Part shown: positions 9,001-18,560 of the stretch, piece after piece
Position numbering within the stretch: position 1 is the first letter of the stretch
How the letters are laid out: every line of letters begins with the position of its first letter
Assembly (NCBI RefSeq): GCF_000764305.2
Contig: NW_025930578.1
Span: 79,501 to 143,500, forward strand
Direction of reading: 5' to 3'
DNA from: Hyalella azteca
Lineage: Eukaryota > Arthropoda > Malacostraca > Amphipoda > Hyalellidae
Length of the DNA: 64,000 nt
Notes under the pieces: model-generated
The model's input: the letters and a program-made list of their open reading frames with translations, nothing else
What the model was told of the DNA's origin: nothing
Database searches by the model: none
Translations under genes and position numbers: made by a program

Positions 9001-11582
9001 GCGCCCTACGAGTAACGTCGCTTGCTGCAGACTCTGCGCCGTAAAAATTAACCCCAGGAAGCCATACTTTTCGGGAAAGACCATATTGTTCGATGGCATC
9101 GTCCAACTTTGTCAACCTTCCGTCCCCTTTTAGGTTCCTGTAATTCAAACGACTGTCACACCATTGAAACGACGTCATTAGCTCAACGGTTAACTGGAAG
9201 GTTTGGAGGCTAACATGCTTGATGGTCAGAATCGTGATGTGGAAGTCCATCTGTAAAATTGATGAACCTGCCATATGCTGTCCTTGAGATTTTGGGGCTT
9301 CATTATCGATATAATTCGCTGGGAAAATCACTGAATCGCAGTCCATTTCATCACTGCCATCTGGACAATCGTGTTTGGCATCGCATCGCTGCCTCATCGA
9401 TGTGCAAGTTCCGTACTTACAGGTGAATTCACCTGATTTGCATACCGTAAGTTTCAGTTCAATTTCTTTACCACTGCAAATGTCGTTTTCAACATTCCAC
9501 TTGTTGAGGCCAGTAGGCGAGTGACCAAAGAACTCTCTCGCCATAGTGGCATAAACACGGGGCTGGTCTAAGCGAGTCAATTGCCAGTGGCCTAATATGG
9601 TTCTTGGATCATCTGATTTCAGCTGAATCGTGGAGTAGTATTGACCAACATACTCAACTCTTCCTTGATCGTCCGTTGATACAAAGTACATCTTATCGAA
9701 ATAAGATTTCTCGCACAGACCTCTCAGTGTCAACATTGTGGGTTGTTCGAATCGACAAACTGTACATCGTGGCTCGACGCAGTCGCTGGTTTGCCAAGTC
9801 CCTAGCCACATCTCCATGTCCTGAGGGTCTCCATTAAAGGTCCCGCAGGTGTCTTCGGTGTACTCCAGCGCGATCTTCGAGTCGACGACTTTGTTGTATT
9901 TTAGGATCTCTCCGGTCATGAAATCCACGACGGATTGTGTCTTGTGCAAGTGATGGGCTCGAATCCACAGAAAGTCTGTTTTAGAAGTGGGGCAAATATC
10001 CGAGTAACGAAAAGCAAGTTGTAAAAGATTTTGGTTTTGAATTTCATCTTGAGGAAGAGTCATAATCCCACCTATCGAAGAACAAAGATTTAACGCTTCT
10101 CGAAATGTCCTTAACTCTGGGAACACGACATCGTATGCCTGCGAATTAAAGCACCTCTTTGAATTGACTTCCATCAAGTCCAATTCAACATCAGTGACTG
10201 TAAAAGAAGAGTTCATATCGAGGTATGCAACGTAAGGCATTTTAGAGTCAACACAATTGGAGTAGTTACGACTAACTTCAGAGTCGACCGCACGTGAGAA
10301 CAATCGAAGATCGGAAATGTATCCTTGCATACTTTGCTCCTCATTGAACCCTCCACCCTGCACGTCTTGTTCTTGCCCCACCATTAGAGTTCCTCGGCCT
10401 CGCATGATGATGGCTGAACGGTTGCTCCGGGGGTCAACATTCAGAAACCCTGACTTAATCTCTCCATTGTGCCAAAGTTCATAAGTTGCGTTCCACAGGT
10501 GCACAGTTAAGCAAAATGAGTACCATTTGTAGAGGTAGAATTTAAAGGGAAACTCAACCGTTGCGTTGCCATCGCAGCAGTTGAACTTCATGGTTTGTTG
10601 GCCATATCTGAAAACTACCACGCTTTCATTACATTCACATCCAAGGTTCTAGTGATGCATGTAATGATGTAATAACTACTGCATCGTATAAAACTATCAT
10701 GTTAAAACGTTTTAAGCAATATTTATGGGATTCACTCCTTCATGATGACAGTCGAGATCGGAAAATATGACAGAACGCAACCCCAATAACATACGGGAAA
10801 TTTTCTAATATTTTTAGAATTCCCTTCTTCATGGCAGTTGAGATCGGAAAATATGACATAACGTTATCCCAATAACAAACGGGAAAATTTCCCAATTCAA
10901 TTTTTAATAAGTGTTATCATTGACTCACTGATTAAAAGTTCGTTATCAAAGTCATTAGTGGCGTAAGAAATGACAGGGAAGAGAGCTCGTCCTTGCGTAG
11001 CCATTATACGTGCACATGCCGTAAGTTCAACCATGTCGGGGACGTCGGGGCCAGAGTAGACGAGGGCGCTGCGGGTGGTGGCTATGCGGTCCTTCTGGAA
11101 CCAGGCTCGGGGAGCTGCATGTTCGGGAAATTAGAAAATTAACGCTTATAATTTCAAGAAGTTTTTGTTGGCAGGCACGGAAATTTTAAATATATATAAT
11201 TAAAATACAGAAATTCTAAATATCGTGTTGGCTCAGATGTACATCCGAGTTCATATGAAGTTTATTAGCTGGATCACCGCTCACGGAACTGGCAATAGCA
11301 GTTAACAAGGAAGTCACGATGAGTAAATTACTAAAGAACAAGTCGGTATCTATTCAATTTATTCAATTATTGAAATTTTATTAATATATACTTAACGTTT
11401 CTTGATGTGCATGGGCTTTTGATGTAAAAAGCATGGGCTTTTGATGTAAACAAGTTCATTTCAATTTAATTCTAGCACAACTCACCCAAATAAGAAGACG
11501 CCGCTGGCAGCAGTGCCAGTGAAATTGCGGCCAAGGCAATCATTGAATGATATTGATATTTTTTGCGTTTGAAGTTCAGCAT
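2264..11582 (-). CDS. Pentraxin / C-type lectin-like / LDLa / Cys-loop ligand-gated ion channel fusion
   Basis: Multi-domain membrane receptor on the minus strand. Coding exons, 5' to 3': 11582-11486, 11114-10929, 10648-8938, 8584-8469, 7846-7727, 6714-6557, 6280-6229, 5427-5307, 3566-3413, 3054-2264, all with AG/GT borders. Predicted about 1,165 residues. Order: signal peptide (1-32); pentraxin-like domain (about 45-230); C-type lectin-like domain (about 260-405); an unassigned cysteine-bearing stretch; LDLa (about 497-531, ending DCPDGSDEMDC); Cys-loop ligand-binding domain with the diagnostic 13-residue loop CSFDFFAFPFDTQKC; M1, M2, M3; a long basic then low-complexity intracellular loop; M4 near the C-terminus. 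Known family behaviour: Cys-loop subunits form pentameric ligand-gated channels; pentraxin, lectin and LDLa modules bind extracellular ligands. Ligand and ion are not deducible. Oddities: an extra base in the M3 exon and a phase mismatch between exons 2 and 3, so it is a frameshifted allele, a young pseudogene, or an assembly with indels. Confidence 0.9.
2858..2966 (-). repeat. In-frame coding 15-bp minisatellite
   Basis: About seven units close to GGTCGGACTACAGAT within receptor exon 10. As the unit is 15 bases it adds five residues (T-D-G-R/W-T) per copy without shifting frame, so copy-number change would vary loop length between alleles. Confidence 0.8.
3413..3566 (-). CDS. Receptor exon 9: basic M3-M4 loop
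   Basis: Acceptor TTCTTGTAG, donor GGAG|GTGCCT, phase 0 to 1, agreeing with both neighbours. Encodes a strongly basic segment (RECERKRDFLRPMRKRWARS), as expected for the cytoplasmic loop after M3. Conservation is low, so the assignment rests on phase, splice sites and composition. Confidence 0.7.
3780..4596. repeat. Degenerate copies of the M3-exon end
   Basis: Intron sequence with scattered decayed copies of the exon 8 end, for example CCTAGAAGTAGTTGATGACA near 3830 and CCCACGTAAAAGTAGTTGAA near 4571. They resemble CACGTAGAAGTAGTTGATGA at the real exon end (5307-5327), so the array at 5088-5310 was once longer and was split by a transposon. Confidence 0.6.
4597..5060. mobile_element. Foldback Tc1/mariner-type MITE
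   Basis: Two near-identical inverted arms (4599-4796 and 4860-5058) around a loop of about 63 bases. Ends read CAGTGGGGGGAAATAAATAT, flanked by TA on both sides. The TA target and CAGTG end are those of Tc1/mariner elements. It has no transposase, so is non-autonomous. High arm identity suggests a fairly recent insertion. It lies in the receptor's M3-M4 intron, inside the decayed splice-donor array. Confidence 0.85.
5088..5310. repeat. 26-bp array of splice donors
   Basis: About eight copies of CCACGTAGAAGCAGCACGTA-AGAGTA. On the minus strand each unit repeats TTCTACGTG|GTACTCTTA, the end of receptor exon 8 with its donor, so the intron begins with serial copies of its own 5' splice site. 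Confidence 0.85.
5307..5427 (-). CDS. Receptor exon 8: M2-M3 linker and M3, with one-base frameshift
   Basis: Starting after GCTGTCAG it reads VSQTMPRTAYLRLVDVWFLF-CITM, then continues as LFLIIVALVIINYFYV only after shifting by one base at 5354-5355. Using this acceptor rather than TATCACAG nine bases inside it restores the usual M2-M3 linker length. The exon ends at TACGTG|GTACTC, directly abutting a 26-bp tandem array that repeats this same donor. Confidence 0.85.
6229..6280 (-). CDS. Receptor exon 7: pore-lining M2
   Basis: A 52-base exon (acceptor TTTCCAG, donor CAG|GTCAAA). With AG from exon 6 it reads RVMVTLTTLLVEAQFFTQ. Aligned with the family, R is 0', T-T is 6'-7', L is 9' and E is 11'. 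An acid (D) precedes 0', where anion channels normally carry PAR. That leans towards cation permeability, but this is inference only. A charged 11' residue is unusual. Confidence 0.85.
6557..6714 (-). CDS. Receptor exon 6: pre-M1 and M1
   Basis: Reads VSMILENLVTYHIISTFAPT, then LILLIIGYLSFHFPLDDFND. This is the canonical M1 with its central proline and the loop into M2. Acceptor CCACAG, donor ACAG|GTACCA, phase 2, leaving AG of an arginine codon. Confidence 0.92.
6860..7350. repeat. 30-bp intronic minisatellite
   Basis: About nine clean copies (7100-7350) of TTTCCATTGACCCCGTCGTC-CAACATATCG, preceded by decayed versions from about 6860. It lies in the intron between receptor exons 5 and 6. 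Open frames through it (DDGVNGNDML repeats) are artefacts. Confidence 0.85.
7727..7846 (-). CDS. Receptor exon 5: end of ligand-binding domain
   Basis: Forty codons, phase 0 to 0. Ends FKGSPRLLEYSVQKISVNVTE, the strands just before M1 (L-x-EYxV pattern of the family). Donor is GAG|GTAATC. Confidence 0.88.
8469..8584 (-). CDS. Receptor exon 4: Cys-loop
   Basis: Acceptor TCACAG, donor TTG|GTAAGA. Reads DNIFDGEDNPLLLNAAFTVS and then SSCSFDFFAFPFDTQKCSL. The two cysteines are separated by exactly 13 residues with the central FPFD, the signature of the Cys-loop receptor superfamily. Phase 1 in, phase 0 out, consistent with both neighbours. Confidence 0.93.
8938..10648 (-). CDS. Receptor exon 3: pentraxin, C-type lectin-like, LDLa and start of ligand-binding domain
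   Basis: A single uninterrupted exon of 1,711 bases (570 codons). An in-frame TAG immediately precedes it and serves as the acceptor. In order: rest of the pentraxin (WYSFCLTVHLWNATYELWHN, then MQGYISDLRLFSRAV); C-type lectin-like fold (EALNLCSSIGGIMTLP, later CGTFNGD and a C-x-VCRFEQP end); an unassigned segment from LRGLCEKSYFD to WNVENDIC; LDLa; and the first part of the Cys-loop domain (VWLPGVNFYGAES). The donor is GAAG|GTACGT, phase 1. Frame integrity over 570 codons argues that this exon is under coding constraint. Confidence 0.92.
10727..10908. repeat. Two-copy tandem duplication in receptor intron 2
   Basis: Two units of about 90 bases sharing GAGATCGGAAAATATGACA and CCCAATAACA-ACGGGAAA. 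No coding content. Confidence 0.7.
10929..11114 (-). CDS. Receptor exon 2: N-terminal pentraxin
   Basis: Starts after TGCAG and completes the phase-1 codon of exon 1. Contains VELTACARI and LFPVISYATNDFDNELLIS, matching the first strands of pentraxins, which usually read xxACLRxx followed by SYAT and a DNE-like motif. Ends at ATCA|GTGAGT, phase 1, whereas exon 3 reads in phase 0: the join is off by one base. Confidence 0.8.
11486..11582 (-). CDS. Receptor exon 1: signal peptide
   Basis: Begins at ATG directly after a TTTTCAG acceptor, so a 5'-UTR exon lies upstream. Encodes MLNFKRKKYQYHSM followed by a hydrophobic core (IALAAISLALLPAASS) and ends in phase 1 at G|GTGAGT. A basic n-region, hydrophobic h-region and small-residue end are those of a secretion signal. 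Confidence 0.8.
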
Positions 11583-11900
11583 CTGAAAATAAAACATGAA
11601 TCAACGAAAAAGTACCCTACCTTCTACACTGCTTTAAGCTCTAATGCTGGTTATAATGAAGTGAATGGATCATATTATCCGAATTTTGACACACTTTTTA
11701 CGCACAAGAGAAGCACAAATCTGTCGAAGCTTGATATACGTGTTTGTGCGGCGTTTCAGTAACCGGCCGGCACGTGAAAATAAACATCGTGTTGCCGTTT
11801 TTATTCCAATTTTACACTAGAAACCCTGTAACATCTGGAAAACATGGCAAAATGGTTCATTTTCACGGGGCGGCTGGCTGCTAGAACGCCGGTAAGACCG

Positions 11901-12015
11901 TTTTTAGCGCATTTTCTCATTTATGGACAAAAAAGCGCTATTGTGCCCGTCATGTCCGTTTGTCTGTCAGTCCGTCTGTCCGTGACTTCACGATTTCGTC
12001 GAAGAGAAAATATTT
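11901..12015 (+). repeat. Dispersed AGCGCATTTTCTC element, copy 1
   Basis: Member of a family of about 150 bp found six times in this window. The family reads TTTTTAGCGCATTTTCTCAT, GCGCTATTGTGCTCGTCATG, a (TCCGTCTG)n tract, CGTGACTTCACGTTTTCGTC, then GAGAAAATGCGCTCTCTGTC and CACTCACTGCAGTGAGT. Internal inverted repeats (AGCGCATTTTCTC against GAGAAAATGCGCT) and the CACTGCAGTG palindrome suggest a MITE-like or structured short element. This copy lacks the palindromic end. Confidence 0.75.
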
Positions 12016-12223
12016 TTTTTTTCACTATTTTTTCGAACAGTATAGCCTCAACTAAGTCGGGATGACCTCTTATACAAGAAGTGTGTCGCTATTTGAACAA
12101 AGTCAAACTCATTTCTCCGAGTCATGCGTTTTATATTACTTAAAAGTATTAAAGATATCAATGCATACTATTTTATTTTAAATTTTATAATTGTTAATGC
12201 ATTTTGTGTATGTTTTTATTGTA

Positions 12224-12465
12224 TAGGCAGGGAGGTTCAGTGGTCACAGTTGAGATTATTAGGATTAGTGCAGCTAGCTATGGGTTCGATCCATCTACCT
12301 GCAACAGTGGTTAGTGGCCAGGTGGTTAAGCACAGCAAAATTGGAGCAGTGGGTTGCGTGTTCGAGACCGCAAATAGCTGCAAAATATTCAGCGATGTAT
12401 AATCGTCGACAGGCCTACGGCCAAATGTACGCTGAAGCCGCTACTATAATATTTTTTATGTATAT
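12224..12465 (+). mobile_element. tRNA-derived SINE, diverged
   Basis: Contains GTTCAGTGGTCACAG and GGGTTCGATCCATC, resembling RNA polymerase III A and B boxes. A second tRNA-like part follows (GTGTTCGAGACCGCAAATAG), and it ends at GCTGAAGCCGCTACTATAAT. It matches the two SINEs at 58650-59180. It is not a tRNA gene, because no cloverleaf with an intact acceptor stem is visible. Confidence 0.7.
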
Positions 12466-13067
12466 TATTTTTCTGACTTTTTACGATGAAAAATAATTAT
12501 CTATCTTTTTAATTTAGTAATAATCCGAATGATTGCACGCGTTTCGGGTTCAAATTAGGCTAATGCTTAAAGATATTGGCGGCAATTTTTTCAAAATATT
12601 CTTCCTTGTTAAAGCTAATAATGTTATTGAGCTACCTTAACACATATGTAATTTATATTAGCTAGGCACACTTCAACATCAATAAGCTTAATCATATCAA
12701 TGTTTGCGTTAAAATTAACAATTTAAAAGTTTTAAAATCATCAATTGAAAGCCAGAATCAAAGCCAGTCAGTTTCCTAACTGCTTGATGCTTAACGGCAG
12801 CGATTTATTTTTCAACATCGAGCCTTTCTAATTAAACCTTTTACTGACTGTCACAAGCGGCATCTCCGTTACAGTTGTACAGTACTACAGTACAGTACTG
12901 TGTAGATTGTGTACAAGCATTTCTGTGTAGTCTCGACCTATTGGTGTCGTTTGATTGGCCACCCACACACTGAAGGAAATTTAGTATCTGATTTCCATAT
13001 GCAATGTCCAATCTCCAGCGCTGAGCTGGTGGAACTCTCCGAGGACTGAACGCGTCAAATTTATTTT

Positions 13068-13195
13068 AAAAAATATAACTCAGTTCCCACTGCAGCGAGT
13101 GGTAGACAGCACATTTTCGCGTCGACTAAAACGTTAAGTCACGGACGGACAGACAGACGGATGGACATGACGAGCACAATAGTGCATTTTTTCAA
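13068..13195 (-). repeat. Dispersed AGCGCATTTTCTC element, copy 2
   Basis: Minus-orientation copy with the (GACGGACA)n tract and a decayed CACTGCAGCGAGTGG palindrome. An (AAT)n microsatellite follows directly. Confidence 0.7.
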
Positions 13196-13233
13196 TAATA
13201 TTAAAAATATAGTAATAAAAATAGTAAAAAAAA

Positions 13234-13264
<31 letters not shown>

Positions 13265-13313
13265 AATAATATAAAAATAATAATAATAATGATAATAATA
13301 ATAATAAATAATA
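13196..13313. repeat. (AAT)n microsatellite
   Basis: Imperfect AAT/ATA run immediately after the short interspersed element. Confidence 0.85.
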
Positions 13314-13504
13314 ATATTCATCTCTCTACCAGGATGTTCAGTCTTCAAATTAGAGATTCTACAAACACGAAGAGGGGTCTGAGCGTCGAAAATTACTAAA
13401 AATCTTTGCAAAACTGCTTTTTCGAGAAATTCTTTTAACATAAAGTAATGTAACATAGCATGTTAGTAATGTTATATTGATAAACAGCCTGAGTTAATAG
13501 GCTT

Positions 13505-13905
13505 CATGCCGCAGGTAACAGAGATGTTACACCAGGTAACGGATATGTTACACCAGGTAACGAAGATGTTACACCAGGTAACGGAAGTGTTACACCAGGT
13601 AACGGGGATGTTACACCAGGTAACGGAGATGTTACACCAGGTAACGGGGATGTTACACCAGGTAACGGATATGTTACACCAGCTAACGAAGATGTTACAC
13701 CAGGTAACGGAAGTGTTACACCAGGTAACTGGGATGTTACACCAGGTAACGGCGATGTTACACCCGTTAACGGAGATGTTACACCAGGTAACGGGGATGT
13801 TACACCAGGTAACGGAGATGTTACACCAGGTAACGGGATGTTACACCAGGTAACGGGGATGTTAAACCAGGTAACGGAGATGTTACACCAGGTAACGGAT
13901 ATGAT
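13505..13905. repeat. 21-bp minisatellite
   Basis: About 19 copies of CAGGTAACGGAGATGTTACAC. The seven-codon unit keeps a frame open (VTEMLHQ repeats). Each unit contains an inverted pair, GTAAC and GTTAC, and a CAG|GTAAC donor-like core. Confidence 0.9.
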
Positions 13906-13985
13906 GAGTGACGCTGCCGTGTGAGTTACATGAGTGACGCTGCCGTGTGAGTTACGTGAGTGACGCTGCCGTGTGAGTTACGAAG
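13896..13985. repeat. 26-bp triplicate
   Basis: Three copies of GAGTGACGCTGCCGTGTGAG-TTACRT abutting the 21-bp array. Confidence 0.85.
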
Positions 13986-14655
13986 ATAACACAACGCGTT
14001 GCCGTTACCAGCCACGTCTTTTATAACGCCAGCAAGTTACTCATCATCCATCAACCACTCAATATCTCCATACAAATATTATGCCTTCATAAGTCCATGT
14101 CTTCGTCAGTTATAATTGTGAAGTTTTTTTTATACTAATATTATTATTTCATATGCAAACTAACGGATTTGTACAGTGACGGTTCACAATTCTTCACTTT
14201 TAACAAACCTTTTCACATATTTAACGAATGCCTTCCATTCAAAACTTGCAAAGCATTTGCACATATTGGTGAAATTCAAACTAAAAAATAAACATGTATA
14301 AAAATTATTAGTTTCTCTTTATTTATCCAGGAGCCTGAATCAAACGTTGTTGTACTGTATTTGAACATATTCTTCCGTTTGAACAAAATAAAACACATTT
14401 ACATAAAGTTGCATGGTGTTATTTAAAAAAAATATTCCATACGTCTATTTTACAGCTTTATTTTTGTACTGATAACAAGTCAAACAACGATTTATAACAC
14501 AAACGATTTATAACACGTAACAACCTTGACAACTGGAGAACAGGGTGCCTATAAATTAATGAGCATTGAAGGGTTATGGACATAATGCGACAAGTTTTCA
14601 AATGAGGACCAATTAGGCTTCATAGGCGCAGTGATTGATGAAATTTTTGAATCAT
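13986..14655. other. AT-rich spacer
   Basis: No gene or clear element was seen. A short direct repeat (ACGATTTATAACAC) occurs near 14490-14515. Confidence 0.5.
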
Positions 14656-14659
14656 AATT

Positions 14660-15015
14660 TGTTGTGATGAATCATTGTGGCTGAGGCATGACATGGCATG
14701 AAAGGATGCATGGTTGTGACTGAGGCATGACTTGGCATGAAAGGATGCATGGTTGTGGCTGAGGGATGACTTAGCATGAAAGAATGCATGGTTGTGGCTG
14801 AGGCATGACATGGCATGAAAGGATGCATGGTTGTGGCTGAGGTATGACATAGCATGAAAGGATGCATGGTTGTGGCTGAGGCATGACATGGCATGAAAGG
14901 ATGCATGGTTGTGGCTGAGACATGACATGGCATGAAAGGATGCATGGTTGTGGCTGAGGCATGACAAGGCATGAAAGGATGCATGGTTGTGGCTGAGACA
15001 TAACTTGACATAAAA
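14660..15015. repeat. 39-bp minisatellite
   Basis: About nine copies of GAAAGGATGCATGGTTGTGG-CTGAGGCATGACATGGCAT. At 13 codons per unit, three minus-strand frames stay open; these are artefacts. Confidence 0.9.
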
Positions 15016-15489
15016 TTATGCATGATTTGTCTCTTGGAGATCTTAGGACCCACGCTTTTCCTGTCGTAAGCAAATCATTCAGTTTCCGTACAACATGAAC
15101 GATATCCCTTTTGGCGATCGGGTAGAAATAATGCTTGGAACTGTAGCAAAGTTGTAGTGTAAACTGAATTGTAACTACAATCAAAATGCGAAGCTAAGAT
15201 TCAACGCATTTCATGTTTGGTCAGGCTACAATTTTTCATTTTACAGCTCAGATAAATAAGTAACCACTTTTCTAATATAATCGTAATGCAGTTAATTCCT
15301 GTTCTAAAGTTGAATAATTTAGTTGCATGGCAGTAAAAGTTATTAGTGCAAATCCGAATATGCAGGGAGCATTTTCTTGCATCTGCGCCAAATGCATCAG
15401 AGCCATGCGCAGATGCGTGAACCTACAGTTCAAGTTTTGCAGCATCCTCGCCATAATCATGGTACGATAGTTTCTGGTCATGCTACATC

Positions 15490-15600
15490 TGAACCTTTGT
15501 ACTGACTAGAACCCGGACCCGAACTGCTCCGCCGAACCCGGCCCATGTGACTAAAACCTGGACCCGTATCTGTCCGCCGGACCCGGTTCACAAAATTGAA
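15490..15600. repeat. GC-rich block with inverted counterpart at 18040-18130
   Basis: Contains GAACCCGGACCCGAACTG and TCCGCCGGACCCGGTTCA. The inverse-complement theme (GGTCCGGCGGGCCGATCCGG near 18085) recurs 2.6 kb away with matching flanks, as if the two blocks were ends of one larger, decayed element. Confidence 0.5.
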
Positions 15601-15615
15601 AAGCTGCAAACAATT

Positions 15616-16235
15616 TGAAACGTCGAGAAAACTTGAAATTCCACAGATCAAATTTTCATTTAGGCTTATACAAATTTCGTCTGACCGGCACATGACAGTC
15701 TAAGAGAGGCGAATTTTTAGATCAAATTAATCGATAGATAATGTTCTGAAACGCTAAAGAAGAAAACATATTTATAGCATTTTGTCAATTCACTTAGAAA
15801 AATTTCTTGACAGGTCCGGGGGACCCCGGACCAAGTTACTACAACCCGCTCCCATGGATTCGGGTCACAATTGGTATTCTAATTGGTATAGAATGTTCTG
15901 AAACGTCCAGAAACATTCTGAACCTTCTCTATCTATTAGTTCGATCGAAAAATAAGCTTTTCTGTGACTCGAATACATTGGTCCTGGTCAGGGTTTAAGT
16001 CACTTGGACCGGGGTCCGGGGTCCCACGGACCTGACATGAAATTCTTATGAGTAAATTGACAAAAATTCGATAGAAGGGTTTTGATTGCTGGGCGTGTTC
16101 AAACATTCTCTATCAATTAATTCGAACGAAAAATGCACTTTCTTAGGTCTTCATGTGCTGGCCTGACGAAATTTTTCTGAGCAAAATTTTAAAATTTGTT
16201 ATGTAAAATTTCAAGTTTTCTCTACGTTTTAGGGG
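15616..16235. mobile_element. Long foldback element
   Basis: Imperfect hairpin of about 620 bp. The left arm (15616-15838) pairs with the right arm (16001-16235): GAGAAAACTTGAAATT against its complement near 16210, and GACAGGTCCGGGGGACCCCG against CGGGGTCCCACGGACCTGAC. The loop is about 160 bp. No transposase is present. The arms have diverged by many substitutions, so this is an old inverted-repeat transposon relic or inverted duplication. Confidence 0.75.
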
Positions 16236-16239
16236 AGCG

Positions 16240-17990
16240 TAGCCGTGCACCACCAATTTTGTGCACCAATATGCCCTGAATCGAACGCCTTGGATCTCTC
16301 CGGACCTACACCGATCAGCCGTGCACCACTCTGCTTTGTCCTCTACCGGCCTTGGCCACCACCTGCCGTTCACCACCAGGCAGCGGATCGAATATGACTT
16401 CCAGGCATCGTTAAATCACGTAATATCACGTTCACCGCGTCTGAGGTTAGGTTTCAGATAGCATAGTTCTGTTCCAAAATTTATCGTCCTTCTGATTAGA
16501 GCGTCGGTAATTCTGACTTAAAATTATGTTATATTTTATAGAACGCAGTCTGTGGGTGAATTAATTCGTAAATTGAGTTATGAAAGTTATGAAAGTTAGA
16601 GACTTAGGGTAAAGTGTTGAGAAGGCTACAGGAATTTGGGGTGGAACTGTGTAAAGCTTGTATAAGGTGCTGTTGTTCTCGAGACCAGGAGAACGAGGGT
16701 TGTTTATAGTTTGAAACGGCGAGGGTATCAAAGGTGCTGGCCTTGTGGAACTCACAACCGTCACGGCATCACTTCGAGGGTATAGGCTTACCTGTGCGCG
16801 ACACTAGCGTATAGAAGGACCTTAAAATTCGCGCCAAGGGTTGGTTCAATGAAAGTCACGGTCACGAGCACAGTCTGCAGCGGACTTTGCAACGGCCGCG
16901 GCCGTGAGGCCGGCGGTTTGTCGTTTTCGAACATTGACGGTCGCGACTCGCGAAAACCCTAGACTATCAAGGCAACGACGAGTCCGGTGAGCACGTCAAG
17001 AAAATCAACATCAACACTACGGCTGCGACTCAGCCGTGAGACAATGCGAGAGAGCCACGAGTTGTACAATGATTATAACGCACGTCATCGGTCATCAGAA
17101 GATCTAAGTTTCGAGCTCTACACCAAGAATTATCATCGGTACGGTCATCAATAGTACGGTCACTATTTTCATCAGAAGAAGCGGTACGGTCACAGCCATC
17201 TCGACCGCAGTACGACAACGGAGTTGGAGTATTTTCATCGACTATGAAGACGAGCACCACTATTCCGAAGTACGGTCATCATAAACTCTACGGTTAGACC
17301 GGCCGCGAGACATCACTATAGCGCGAGAAATACGGCCATGAAGAAAGAGCAACTGTCAAAGCGGACGCGAGAATACAGCAGCGGTACGGCCGCTCAATCT
17401 ACGGCCGCAAAGTGTGCGTATACAATACGGTCTTTTGCAACGGCCGTACGGCTCAACGGTACTGCAATTTATCAACGTATGTAAACTGATAGGTTCTCAA
17501 TTTTGATTGTGTCGGATTACATTTTTCAAATACTAGAGATTTATGTTAACGTAGGATGTGAACCTGAATTTCTCGATTTAATATGAAATGTATCAGTATT
17601 TCATTACAACCCTCTCTTTGTACTATTTTTTGCCGTAACCTTTCCAGAAAGAGAACCTTTTTCATATGTGCCAATCAAACGCCACTCGGCGACCACCTGA
17701 CAAAACGATAAGTAATGAATACCGGTATCTTGAACCTGCACCTGATCGTAACGTAAAATTGGTGGAGTAATCACTCCGATTCTCCAACTTTAAAATATAT
17801 GAGACGATAAGAAACTAATTTCTCTTTACTTTTTTCCTATTTAATCACTTTGACGAGTGGCAGTTCGACCGATGGCTGGTTCGACCCACGGCCTAGATAC
17901 GGACGGCTTGAAGTGTTGAAGGCTACGTTCCGGAAGGCAGGAAGCATGATGGTCCATTACATCTACCGTAGGGCAGACTGGTAGTGGTGG
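16240..17990. other. Region dense in ACGGTC/ACGGCC words
   Basis: No gene is recognised. From about 16840 to 17470 the tetramers CGGT and CGGC, mostly within ACGGTC or ACGGCC, recur dozens of times with irregular spacing and an elevated GC content. It is not a simple tandem repeat. Confidence 0.4.
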
Positions 17991-18039
17991 TCTTTGGCAG
18001 GGCCAGGCAGGCGACCCCGTTTTAGATTATTTGCAACCT

Positions 18040-18130
18040 TTTATATCTTTATGAACCTGGTCCGGCGGTCTGCTTATAGTCACTTGGTCCGGCGGGCCGA
18101 TCCGGGTTCGGAATCCGGATTATATTCGTT
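18040..18130. repeat. GC-rich block, inverted partner of 15490-15600
   Basis: Contains GGTCCGGCGGTCTGC and TTGGTCCGGCGGGCC. On the opposite strand it matches the order of motifs in the earlier block. Confidence 0.5.
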
Positions 18131-18405
18131 TATGGGAGAGTCAGCTGGTGGCCAGACTGGATCGGATGGTGACAAGACGTGAAGACGAAGACGTATGTTG
18201 TGTGCGCTAGCTTCGAAGCTCGAACTCCAACAAAGGAAAGGCAACTGGCTTGCTCTTCTTCACTGTAAAGTTGTAATTATTTCTCAGCATTATTTATACT
18301 TATCATCTATCAAAACTATTATTTTTTTTTGTAATCCGTTGAAGGGCGGTTGCCCTTTGTCAGCCTTGTGGTGCACTCACTGACACTGCACTTGTGCTGG
18401 ACACG

Positions 18406-18560
18406 ATGGGCAAAAACAAACGGAGAAAGCAAAGTGGAGCTTCTAATCATTCAGACTCAGATGGAAACACTTGCTCCAGTCATGAAAACCTGTTACTTTC
18501 CTCTTTCGATCCCAATGGAATTCCATCTCTTTCACAACCACCTCCCTAGGCTCCCTTAGC
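18406..18560 (+). pseudogene. LINE ORF1 start, truncated
   Basis: ATG opens a 51-codon frame starting MGKNKRRKQSGASNHSDSDG, then stops at TAG. A basic start followed by a Ser/Asp-rich stretch is typical of the first residues of Jockey-type LINE ORF1 proteins. The later part of such a protein appears at 20156-20539 on the same strand, so they may be parts of one broken element. Confidence 0.5.

Noticed and set aside
10619..10621. GTG at the start of the 568-codon frame as a translation start
   Set aside because: Upstream exons supply a signal peptide and N-terminal pentraxin; the exon begins after the TAG/AG at about 10649.
13506..13853. 115-codon frame of VTEMLHQ repeats
   Set aside because: Product of a 21-bp minisatellite; no splice sites, start context or non-repeat coding flank.
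14620..15184. Three overlapping minus-strand frames (HNHASFHAMSCLS-type repeats)
   Set aside because: All arise from the 39-bp array; three frames open at once is a sign of repetition, not coding.
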